NCBI GenBank assembly: GCA_000964245.1
Contig: LANB01000001.1
Span: 2,260,392-2,324,391 of the forward strand
Direction: 5' to 3'
Origin: Cellvibrionaceae bacterium 1162T.S.0a.05
Lineage (GTDB): Bacteria > Pseudomonadota > Gammaproteobacteria > Pseudomonadales > Cellvibrionaceae
Length of the DNA stretch: 64,000 nt
Shown here: positions 9,594 through 16,866 of the stretch, in pieces
Layout: each line of letters begins with the position of its first letter
Numbering within the stretch: position 1 is the first letter of the stretch
Program-made: the position numbers and the translations under genes
The notes under the pieces: model-generated
Database searches by the model: none
What the model saw: the letters and a program-made list of their open reading frames with translations, nothing else
What the model was told of the DNA's origin: nothing

Positions 9594-9661
9594 AATGGTT
9601 TTCAGGAGCCAGTGGTTTTCAGGAGCCAATGGTTTTCAGGGGCCAACGGTTTTCAGGAAAC
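9594..9661. repeat. 17-bp tandem repeat, 4 copies, just before the carrier-protein gene
   Basis: Units at 9594-9610, 9611-9627, 9628-9644 and 9645-9661 follow the form AATGGTTTTCAGGAGCC with 1-4 changes each. Each copy carries a CAGGAG/CAGGGG purine stretch like a ribosome-binding site. The true SD of the next gene (AGGAAG at 9674) lies just past the array. Confidence 0.85.
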
Positions 9662-9683
9662 AGTAACTAAATCAGGAAGCAGT

Positions 9684-9926
9684 ATGTATTCGGACAAGAT
9701 CAAAGAGATTTTGGCGCAGCACGGAAAGCTCTCGCTGGATGTCAACACCTTAACAGATACGAGCAATCTTTATGATGCGGGCTTAACCTCGCTCGCGACA
9801 GTGAACGTGATGCTGGCAATTGAAGATACCTTTGACGTGGAATTCGCAGATAGCATGTTAAATCGCAAAACATTCCAGTCTATCGATGCGCTTGTTGAAG
9901 CGCTTGAAGAGCTTACAGCCTCATGA
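9684..9926 (+). CDS. Acyl (aminoacyl) carrier protein
   Basis: An 80-residue acidic helical carrier protein. The phosphopantetheine serine is S36 in DAGLTSLATVNVM, followed by AIEDTFDVEF, the usual helix II face. An upstream open frame exists, but AGGAAG sits 7 bases before the ATG at 9684, and the extra residues would be encoded by the tandem repeat. It overlaps the ACAD-like gene by 4 bases (ATGA) and is two genes from an amino acid:carrier-protein ligase, whose known relatives load glycine or alanine onto such stand-alone carriers. It should therefore carry an aminoacyl thioester; which amino acid is not known. Confidence 0.88.
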   Translation: MYSDKIKEILAQHGKLSLDVNTLTDTSNLYDAGLTSLATVNVMLAIEDTFDVEFADSMLNRKTFQSIDALVEALEELTAS

Positions 9927-11089
9927 GCGGCGTATTTGCTGATGTGCAGGCTCTGGTGGAGGAACTTGGGCGGACTGTTGTCAGCGAGTACGCAAGTGAT
10001 GTGGATGAAAAAGCCCGTTTCCCCAGTGAGGCATTCGAGGCGTTTAAAGCCAACAAGCTTTTGAGCGCGTATGTACCCGAAAAATTTGGCGGCCACGGAT
10101 TGTCGATCAGTGAATTATGTAAGCTTTGCGAAATTCTGGGCGCTTATTGCGCCTCGACTGCCATGATTTACGCCATGCATCAGATTCAGGTCGCGTGCCT
10201 GGTTCATCACGGTCAAACCAGTTCCTGGTTTCAGCAGTACCTTCGGGATTTGGTCGAGAAACAATTTTTACTTGCGTCGGCGACAACCGAACTTGGCGTG
10301 GGTGGAGACCTGCGATCAAGTGTCTGCGCGATTGAAAAAAACGGCGATTCTTTTGTTTTAAATAAGCAGGCCCCGGTGATTTCCTATGCGCTTGATGCGG
10401 ATGCAATTCTGGTCACCTGCAGAGCGCATGCAGATGCTCCAGCGAGTGACCAGGTACATGTTCTGGTTAAAAAGGAAGACTGTTCTTTCGCAGAAATTGC
10501 AGGCTGGGATACCCTGGGTTTTCGCGGTACCTGCAGTTCGGGGTATGAACTCAAATCCAAAGGCCACTGTGATCAAATTATACCGGCGCCCTTTGTTGAT
10601 ATTCTTGCCCAGACAATGCACCCGGTTTCGCATTTGACCTGGGGGTCTTTGTGGACGGGATTGGCTTCTGATTCCGTGCACCGTGCACGGCAAGCGGTGC
10701 GTCATGCGCACAAGCGTAACCCGAATGCACCGCCAGTGTCCTCTTTGCGTTTGAGTGAAGTGGACGAACAATTATTTTCCATGCGCAGTGGCTTGTACCG
10801 CGAGATTGAGGAATACAAAACGCTACTTGCAGAAGGGAACCCGGATGCTTTCAGTAATTTCGGGTTTTCAATTCGGACCAATAATGTGAAATTGCGTTGT
10901 TCTGAAATGCTTGTCGATATTGTTGGGCGTGCATTAATGATTGTGGGCATTATGGGCTACAAGAATGATTCACCCTTGAGTCTCGGTCGCCATATTCGGG
11001 ATGCCTATGGTGCAGCCATTATGGTTAACAATGATCGTATTCGTGGGCACAATGCGACGATGCAAATCGCAATGCGCGAACGGAGTTAA
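9923..11089 (+). CDS. Acyl-CoA-dehydrogenase-family flavoprotein, probably acting on a carrier-bound substrate
   Basis: A 388-residue protein with an ACAD-like N-terminal helical domain (EKFGGHGLSISELCKLCEILG), middle beta domain (ASATTELGVGGDLRSS; WDTLGFRGTCSSGYEL) and C-terminal helical domain (GRALMIVGIMGYKND, RHIRDAYGAAIMVNNDRIRGHN). The C-terminal segment has NNDRI where many acyl-CoA dehydrogenases have the EGT-type text with the catalytic glutamate. That fits the subgroup that oxidises carrier-tethered acids. It overlaps the carrier gene by 4 bases. FAD-dependent oxidation of an aminoacyl-S-carrier, as prolyl-carrier oxidases do, is the inferred role. Confidence 0.82.
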   Translation: MSGVFADVQALVEELGRTVVSEYASDVDEKARFPSEAFEAFKANKLLSAYVPEKFGGHGLSISELCKLCEILGAYCASTAMIYAMHQIQVACLVHHGQTSSWFQQYLRDLVEKQFLLASATTELGVGGDLRSSVCAIEKNGDSFVLNKQAPVISYALDADAILVTCRAHADAPASDQVHVLVKKEDCSFAEIAGWDTLGFRGTCSSGYELKSKGHCDQIIPAPFVDILAQTMHPVSHLTWGSLWTGLASDSVHRARQAVRHAHKRNPNAPPVSSLRLSEVDEQLFSMRSGLYREIEEYKTLLAEGNPDAFSNFGFSIRTNNVKLRCSEMLVDIVGRALMIVGIMGYKNDSPLSLGRHIRDAYGAAIMVNNDRIRGHNATMQIAMRERS

Positions 11090-11094
11090 CTGTC

Positions 11095-12024
11095 ATGTGC
11101 GAAAACCATGACGCCCTGTCACAAGCCTATCTAAATTATCGCGCTGAATTAATAGAGGCCGGATTGTTAATCCCCTCTGGTGTCGATGGTGTTTATGGTC
11201 GAGGCGGGCTTTTCGAAGATATTATTCAGCGCTTCGAAGCGCTGGTAACGCAAGCAGGGGCGCCTTTCAAGCCAGAAGTGATGCGCTTTCCTCCCATTGT
11301 TAGCCGCCAAACCTATTTAAAAACAGACCATATCGAAAACATGCCGGACTTGATGGGGTCGGTTCATTCTTTTTGTGGGAATGAACGTGAGCAAAGAAAA
11401 ATGGTTGAAAAGGCGCATGCAGGAGAGGGCGAGTGGGTTGAGGCCCTGAGTGCGACTGATGTGATGTTGGTGCCGGCGGCGTGCTACCCCTTGTACCCTG
11501 CAGCAACAGGGCGCTTATCGAAAGAGGGGCGTCTCGTCGATCTAAAAACCTTTGTGTTTCGCCATGAGCCCTCGGTCGATCCCGCGCGCATGCAAAGTTT
11601 TCGGCAGCGAGAATATGTTCGCCTGGGCAACCCTCAACAGGCTTTGTCACATCGTAACGAGTGGTTGGAGCGGGCTGAGAAAATACACCGCAGTCTGGGG
11701 CTCGATGTGCAAGTTGTCGCAGCAAACGATCCTTTTTTTGGTCGCGCCGGAAAGATGATGAAAGCGAGCCAGTTGGAGCAAGAGTTAAAGTTTGAAATCG
11801 TTGTACCGATTTGCTCAGAAGAGAAACCCACTGCGATAACATCGTGTAACTACCATCTTGATCACTTCGGTCTGGCCTTTGATATTACAACGGCAGAGGG
11901 CGAGCCGGCACATACCGCGTGTATTGGTTTTGGTCTCGAACGCATTGCACTTGCCTTGTTTAAAACACACGGGCTCAATCCGCAAGCCTGGCCAGCAAGT
12001 GTGAAGAAAGAACTTGAACTTTAA
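11095..12024 (+). CDS. Amino acid--[carrier protein] ligase (class II aaRS-like, SerRS relative)
   Basis: The 309 residues make a truncated class II synthetase core without a tRNA-binding arm. Motif 2 is FRHEPSVDPARMQSFRQRE, and motif 3 is GFGLERIALALF near residue 278. C130, E173 and C276 fit the zinc triad described for the homologous Bradyrhizobium enzymes, which activate glycine or alanine with ATP and transfer it to the phosphopantetheine of a small carrier protein. The cognate carrier is very probably the one at 9684. It starts 5 bases after the flavoprotein, and its stop overlaps the next start by 1 base (TAATG). Confidence 0.87.
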   Translation: MCENHDALSQAYLNYRAELIEAGLLIPSGVDGVYGRGGLFEDIIQRFEALVTQAGAPFKPEVMRFPPIVSRQTYLKTDHIENMPDLMGSVHSFCGNEREQRKMVEKAHAGEGEWVEALSATDVMLVPAACYPLYPAATGRLSKEGRLVDLKTFVFRHEPSVDPARMQSFRQREYVRLGNPQQALSHRNEWLERAEKIHRSLGLDVQVVAANDPFFGRAGKMMKASQLEQELKFEIVVPICSEEKPTAITSCNYHLDHFGLAFDITTAEGEPAHTACIGFGLERIALALFKTHGLNPQAWPASVKKELEL

Positions 12025-12998
12025 TGGCTAGCATACTGGAACTGGACCCAGCGACATATACTCGACACGCCATACACGGTGCTGATCGTATATGGAGTGA
12101 AACCAATTGCTACGTGGACGTGCTTATTGAATTGATTCATGCCCACGGCTATGACCCTTTTGCAGCCTTACCGTTTACGCTTGCAATTGATTTTGAAGAA
12201 GATCAGTGGACATTTTTTAAATATCCCTTGGGGGATTTACTGGATATTTATGGCTTTGATATTCAGGAATTGAACCCCTGGCAAAATCTGGCTGAACATG
12301 TTCAGTTACAAGTCAGCCGGGGTTATCCAGTGTTGGTCGAGCTCGATTCGTACTTTTTACCGGATACGGCAGGTTCCGCCTACCAATTGGAACATGTGAA
12401 ATCGACTGTCGCCGTCAACAGTATTGATATTGATGCGCGAACAATGGGGTATTTCCATGGTCAGGGCTATTACGCACTGAGCGGAGAAGACTTTGAAGCC
12501 TTATTTCAACTGGCTGGGCTTGTCCATGAACGTATGTTGCCGCCTTATATTGAATATGTGAAATTCCGTTCAACCGTTGAGGCATCTGAGCAAAACAAAT
12601 ATGCAAATTCGCTGACTGCCTTGCGTCGGCAACTACAGTTAATTCCCGGCGAAAACCCCTTCCACAATTTCAAACGAAGTTTTGAAGGAGTGTTGCCAAA
12701 ATTGCTTGAGAATGACATTGCCGCCTTTCATAAATATTCCTTTGCAACATTCAGGCAATTTGGTGCTTGCTACGAATTGGCATCCTCTTACATTGGTTGG
12801 TTAAGTCGACAAGGTGAAAAAGGGTTACTGGAAGTCGAGCAAGATTTTTGCTGGATCGCAGAGCAAGTGAAAGCCTTGCAGTTTCAATTGGCGAGAGCGA
12901 TGGCGCGAAAAAAATCCATGGATCTGAATATGTTGGATGAAATGGCAGCGCGTTGGCAGAAAAGTATTGATGCCTTGAGGGAAAAATACCTTGGCTAA
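12024..12998 (+). CDS. DUF1839 family protein
   Basis: The 324-residue soluble protein has no signal peptide and no membrane helix. The early part (ETNCYVDVLIELIHAHGYDPFAALPFTLAIDFEEDQWTFF, seen in pieces) and GYPVLVELDSYFLPDT look like a papain-like or peptidase-C39-like cradle, and the C-terminal half is helical. To my recollection this uncharacterised family is found beside amino acid:carrier-protein ligases, as here. It overlaps the ligase by 1 base and the GH2-like gene by 8. A role in offloading or transferring the aminoacyl group is a guess from position only. Confidence 0.72.
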   Translation: MASILELDPATYTRHAIHGADRIWSETNCYVDVLIELIHAHGYDPFAALPFTLAIDFEEDQWTFFKYPLGDLLDIYGFDIQELNPWQNLAEHVQLQVSRGYPVLVELDSYFLPDTAGSAYQLEHVKSTVAVNSIDIDARTMGYFHGQGYYALSGEDFEALFQLAGLVHERMLPPYIEYVKFRSTVEASEQNKYANSLTALRRQLQLIPGENPFHNFKRSFEGVLPKLLENDIAAFHKYSFATFRQFGACYELASSYIGWLSRQGEKGLLEVEQDFCWIAEQVKALQFQLARAMARKKSMDLNMLDEMAARWQKSIDALREKYLG

Positions 12999-15504
12999 TC
13001 AATTCGCGCTCGCAGACTGGAAAATCGTAAAAAGTCACGCGGGGGAGTACGCTGCGCCAACAGAAATCCCCAATTGGCAGAATGCCATTCCCGCTAAAAT
13101 TCCTGCGACGCTTGCGAATAGCTTGAGAGTGAATGGCGAAGATAATCTTGCGCAGCTGGACCATTACGACTGGTGGTATCAATGCGATCTTTCGTCCGCT
13201 CAGGATAATATCAATGCCTTTGCGTATTTGGCATTGGACGGTTTGGCTGGCATGGGTGAGATCTGGTTGAACGGCGAAAAAATTGCTGAATTCTCCAATA
13301 TGTTTTTGCCTTACCACCTCGATCTGAAACCTTTGTTAAGTGCGCGGAACGAATTAACAATCGTATTTCGCAGTGTGCACGCTTTTTTGTCTACAAAGCG
13401 GGCACGACCAGCCTGGCGAACGAACCTGGTAGAAAATCAGAATTTACGCTGGTTGCGCAGTACGTTGTTAGGCTACATCCCATCCTGGACGCCGGATATT
13501 AAACCCATTGGCTTCTGGCAAAAAGCGGCATTGATTACCTGGAGGCAAAAATTACTTTCTGCTGTGTCGTTGTGCCCTTATTTCAAAAATAATGAAACCA
13601 GAATAAGGCTTTATGCAGAAACGTCATTGCCGGATCTCAACGAGAAAGAGCTTGAACTCAATTTAAACCTGGAGATTGCAGGCCAGACTTTTCCGCTGAG
13701 TGTTGAAAAAGGTGAGAATACGCTTATCCGCTTATCCGCTGATCTTGCGGTTGAGAATGTGGCGCTTTGGTGGCCGCATACTCACGGTAAGCCACAGTTA
13801 TATGAGTGGTCTCTTTCTTTCTCCGGGAACGATAGTGTCTCACGGAAGGGAAAAATAGGCTTTAAATCCATTGAGTTAAACAGGGAAAAGGGTGAAGTCG
13901 GAATAAAAATCAATGGCAAGTCCGTATTTTGCCGAGGTTCGTGTTGGACGTGCAGTGATATTGTCAAACTGACAGAAAGCAGAGAGCATTTAAAAAACAA
14001 GCTGGAAAAATTCGTAAGCGCGAATATGAACATGCTGCGAATTGGTGGCACCATGTTATACGAGCATGATCAGTTTTATGAGCTTTGTGACGAGCTGGGA
14101 ATCCTGGTTTGGCAAGATTTTATGTTTGCGAATATGGATTATCCCTTTGCTGATGAAGCTTTTCTCGCGTCGGCAAAAGAGGAAACGACGTTTCAAGCTC
14201 GCCGCTTGGCGCGCTTTGCCAGCTTATCCGTGTTTTGCGGTGGCAGTGAGCTTGAGCAGCAGGCAGCAATGATGGCAATGCCGCCAGAGAAATGGCGCAA
14301 TGATTTTTTTACTGTCACACTGAAATCGATTTGTCAGGATGCTCATGAAGCGATTCCCTATTTTAGCTCAAGCCCTTGCGAAGGCGATTTGCCCTTTTAT
14401 TCTTCTGTGGGTATTGCGCATTATTTTGGTGTCGGTGCCTACAAGCGTGATCTATCGGACTTGATGCATAGCAAGGTCAAGTTCGCTGGCGAATGCCTGG
14501 CTTTTTCGAATATTCCTTCAGAAAAATTATTGCGACAAGAATATAACAGCTTGAATCCTCCAACGCATACGCCGGAGTGGAAGGCGGGGGTGCCTAGAGA
14601 CAACACGGCAGGATGGGATTTTGAAGATATACGCGATCACTATTGTAAACAGCTTTTTGGTATCGACCCTATCTCACTGCGTTACAGTAAGCTCGAAAGG
14701 TACCTTTCTCTGGCCGCCGTAACGACAGGTTATTTGATGTCGAAAAGTTTTCTTTATTGGCGGTCAGCTGAAAGTCAATGTGGTGGTGCATTAACCTGGT
14801 TCTATAACGACATTGTGCCGGGTGCGGGTTGGGGGCTCATGGATTCAGCAGGTGAATCAAAACCTGCAATGAATATTCTTAAACAGGCCTTAAAGGCACA
14901 GCAATGCAGTGTCGAGAATAAGGGGCTTGAAGGACATCGTATACGCGTGATTAACGAATCCCCGAATGATCTTGTCGGGCAGTTAAAAGTGACGCTACTC
15001 GGCAAGCAAAAAGTGATCAGGGAACTGGAGTGCGCCGTTGAGCTTGAAGCTTTTGCTGAGTGCCATATTTCTCTGACGGAATTGAATGGTGGATTCATCG
15101 ACAGTACGTATTGCTATCGTTTTGGCCCTGAGATTTTTGATTGTGTTCTGGCTGAACTTTATGCCAATGACGGCGTACGCCTTTCACAAGATGCCGATTT
15201 CCCGTTGTTGATTCCCTTTGAAAGCCAGATTGATGTTATTGAATCCGATTATGCACTTGTTCGTCAAAATGAAAGCGAGCATTTGTTCAGTATCAGCGTC
15301 GACCGTGCGTTATATTTTGTGAGTTTAAAATCTGAAGCGATGCACGTCATTGATGGGCCGCTCCACTTGCTGCCAGGGAAGCCCAATACTTTTAGGGTGA
15401 GTCTGTCCATTGGTGCGGATAAGCTTAAACCTGTAAAGAAGATCAGAGCGATGCTGCATGCGGTGAATATGTCAGAAGATCTCAGGGTGGTGCTTGATCT
15501 GTGA
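12991..15504 (+). CDS. Glycoside hydrolase family 2 (beta-mannosidase-like), cytosolic
   Basis: The 837-residue protein has a GH2 sugar-binding beta-domain at its N-terminus (YYDWWYQCDL-like text, LDGLAGMGEIWLNGEKI), an immunoglobulin-like domain, a TIM barrel and C-terminal beta domains. The likely acid/base is E420 in CGGSELEQQ, where mannosidases usually have GNNE. The likely nucleophile is E501 in AGECLAFSNIPS. There is no signal peptide. It starts at a TTG at 12991, overlapping the DUF1839 stop by 8 bases, so it is firmly part of the carrier-protein operon. It may trim or transfer a glycosyl unit inside the cell; substrate unknown. Confidence 0.8.
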   Translation: MANQFALADWKIVKSHAGEYAAPTEIPNWQNAIPAKIPATLANSLRVNGEDNLAQLDHYDWWYQCDLSSAQDNINAFAYLALDGLAGMGEIWLNGEKIAEFSNMFLPYHLDLKPLLSARNELTIVFRSVHAFLSTKRARPAWRTNLVENQNLRWLRSTLLGYIPSWTPDIKPIGFWQKAALITWRQKLLSAVSLCPYFKNNETRIRLYAETSLPDLNEKELELNLNLEIAGQTFPLSVEKGENTLIRLSADLAVENVALWWPHTHGKPQLYEWSLSFSGNDSVSRKGKIGFKSIELNREKGEVGIKINGKSVFCRGSCWTCSDIVKLTESREHLKNKLEKFVSANMNMLRIGGTMLYEHDQFYELCDELGILVWQDFMFANMDYPFADEAFLASAKEETTFQARRLARFASLSVFCGGSELEQQAAMMAMPPEKWRNDFFTVTLKSICQDAHEAIPYFSSSPCEGDLPFYSSVGIAHYFGVGAYKRDLSDLMHSKVKFAGECLAFSNIPSEKLLRQEYNSLNPPTHTPEWKAGVPRDNTAGWDFEDIRDHYCKQLFGIDPISLRYSKLERYLSLAAVTTGYLMSKSFLYWRSAESQCGGALTWFYNDIVPGAGWGLMDSAGESKPAMNILKQALKAQQCSVENKGLEGHRIRVINESPNDLVGQLKVTLLGKQKVIRELECAVELEAFAECHISLTELNGGFIDSTYCYRFGPEIFDCVLAELYANDGVRLSQDADFPLLIPFESQIDVIESDYALVRQNESEHLFSISVDRALYFVSLKSEAMHVIDGPLHLLPGKPNTFRVSLSIGADKLKPVKKIRAMLHAVNMSEDLRVVLDL

Positions 15505-15529
15505 TTTTTAAACAGGTAAAAATATTTAA

Positions 15530-15558
15530 TTGACCAGTCTGGTTCGTATTTATAAATA
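15530..15558 (+). promoter_or_regulatory. Possible promoter before the acyltransferase gene
   Basis: TTGACC at 15530-15535 is followed by the AT-rich TATAAATA at 15551-15558; the -10 can be placed 15-17 bases downstream. Weak evidence by eye; the acyltransferase could also be read from the upstream operon. Confidence 0.25.
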
Positions 15559-15593
15559 AGTTCTTTTTTAAAGAGTAAGGTGTAGATTTTAAG

Positions 15594-16754
15594 TTGTTTA
15601 CTCAATCGTCCGATTCAGCTCCCAATTCAGAAACCCGTTATGCCTATATTGATGCGTTGAGAGGTATTGCCATACTCGGCGTCTTACTTGTGCATGCCTC
15701 TTACTGGGTTTACCCGAAAACACCTCTTTTAGGCAGCCTGGCCGCTATGGGCGCGCGGGGGGTCCAGTTGTTTTACGTCGTCAGTGCACTCACGATTTTT
15801 ATGTCGCTAAGTGCGAGACGGCAAGAAAAAAATACGTATTTCGCATTTTTTGTTCGTCGATTCTTCCGCATTGCTCCGCTATTTTACCTTTCGATATTAA
15901 TTTATTTTTCCTATATGTGGATGGAACCTCGCTATTGGTGTCCGGAGGGTCTTGGGTGGTGGCACTATTTGAGTTCAGCCTTGTTTATAAATGGCTGGAG
16001 CCCGACGACGATTAACGCTGTTGTACCGGGTGGGTGGTCGATAGCGATTGAGATGTCTTTCTATCTGATTGCACCCTTGCTTTTTCTATATGTCAAAAAA
16101 ATCAGAGTAGCATGTGTACTGCTTGTGGTATCGATGGCCTTTTCCCTTGTATCGACTGAATGGGTGACCGAGTATTTTTCTGCGCGCTACCCTTCAGAAC
16201 AGCAATACCTGGTTAAGCATTTCTCCTTTGCCTGGTTTTTTTCTCAACTGCCCCTGTTTGAATTCGGGTTGATTTTGTATCTCATCATGAACAGGGACGT
16301 CGCGGGTAGGAAAGTTCCGAGCATGGAGCTTTCGAACAAGGAGTTAAAGTGGATGCATCCTTTATTGTGTATTGCACTTTGTGTTCTGTTCTTATTGTTA
16401 GGCGTATATTCAACATTTGCCGAGTATGCCTTTTCTCATTTTGTCTTCGGTGCGGCATTTCTATTCCTGGTTTTGTCTATGTCCAAAGTTAGATTGAGTA
16501 TGCTGAACAACCCGGTAACACGCTTTCTGGGTAAAGTCAGTTTTAGTATCTATCTCTTGCATCTCGCCATTCTGGATACCTTTAAGCCCTGGTTTTCCAA
16601 AAGCATCTTGTTTCAAGGCGACATGGGTTTTTTTGTTGCGTTTACCTTCCTGCTTGCTGTATCAGCAGCAATTGCTTTTTTTAGCTATCGCTACATCGAA
16701 CAACCCGGAATATCTTTGGGGAAGTTCTTGCTGAGCCGCTACCGAAAGGAATAG
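15594..16754 (+). CDS. Acyltransferase family 3 (OafA/YrhL-like) membrane protein
   Basis: A 386-residue polytopic membrane protein with the Acyl_transf_3 signature YIDALRGIAILGVLLVHA at the N-terminus (R and H conserved), FVRRFFRIAPLFYLS in the second block and about ten hydrophobic helices. These enzymes O-acylate surface sugars, usually taking the acyl group from cytosolic acyl-CoA. It starts at TTG 15594 with AAGGTG upstream. It follows the carrier-protein operon by 89 bases, so transfer of an acyl or aminoacyl group to the glycan made here is a reasonable inference. No C-terminal SGNH domain is present. Confidence 0.87.
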   Translation: MFTQSSDSAPNSETRYAYIDALRGIAILGVLLVHASYWVYPKTPLLGSLAAMGARGVQLFYVVSALTIFMSLSARRQEKNTYFAFFVRRFFRIAPLFYLSILIYFSYMWMEPRYWCPEGLGWWHYLSSALFINGWSPTTINAVVPGGWSIAIEMSFYLIAPLLFLYVKKIRVACVLLVVSMAFSLVSTEWVTEYFSARYPSEQQYLVKHFSFAWFFSQLPLFEFGLILYLIMNRDVAGRKVPSMELSNKELKWMHPLLCIALCVLFLLLGVYSTFAEYAFSHFVFGAAFLFLVLSMSKVRLSMLNNPVTRFLGKVSFSIYLLHLAILDTFKPWFSKSILFQGDMGFFVAFTFLLAVSAAIAFFSYRYIEQPGISLGKFLLSRYRKE

Positions 16755-16833
16755 CCTGTTTATAAAGGGAAATGCGTGATAGGAAAATCAGCGAAATAAA
16801 AAAATATGCGCCGGTAATCAAGCTTTGAATGAA

Positions 16834-16866
16834 AATGAATGGTCTCTAAAATGAATAGTCTTTATG
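16834..16866. repeat. 16-17 bp tandem duplication at the 3' end of the double-hydrolase gene
   Basis: AATGAATGGTCTCTAAA (16834-16850) is followed by ATGAATAGTCTTTATG (16851-16866). The second copy contains the stop codon of the minus-strand hydrolase gene. Confidence 0.55.

Noticed and set aside
13722-13750. 8-bp triplicate (CGCTTATC-like) inside the GH2 gene
   Set aside because: It encodes ordinary family-like residues and may be chance; too short to list with the other arrays.
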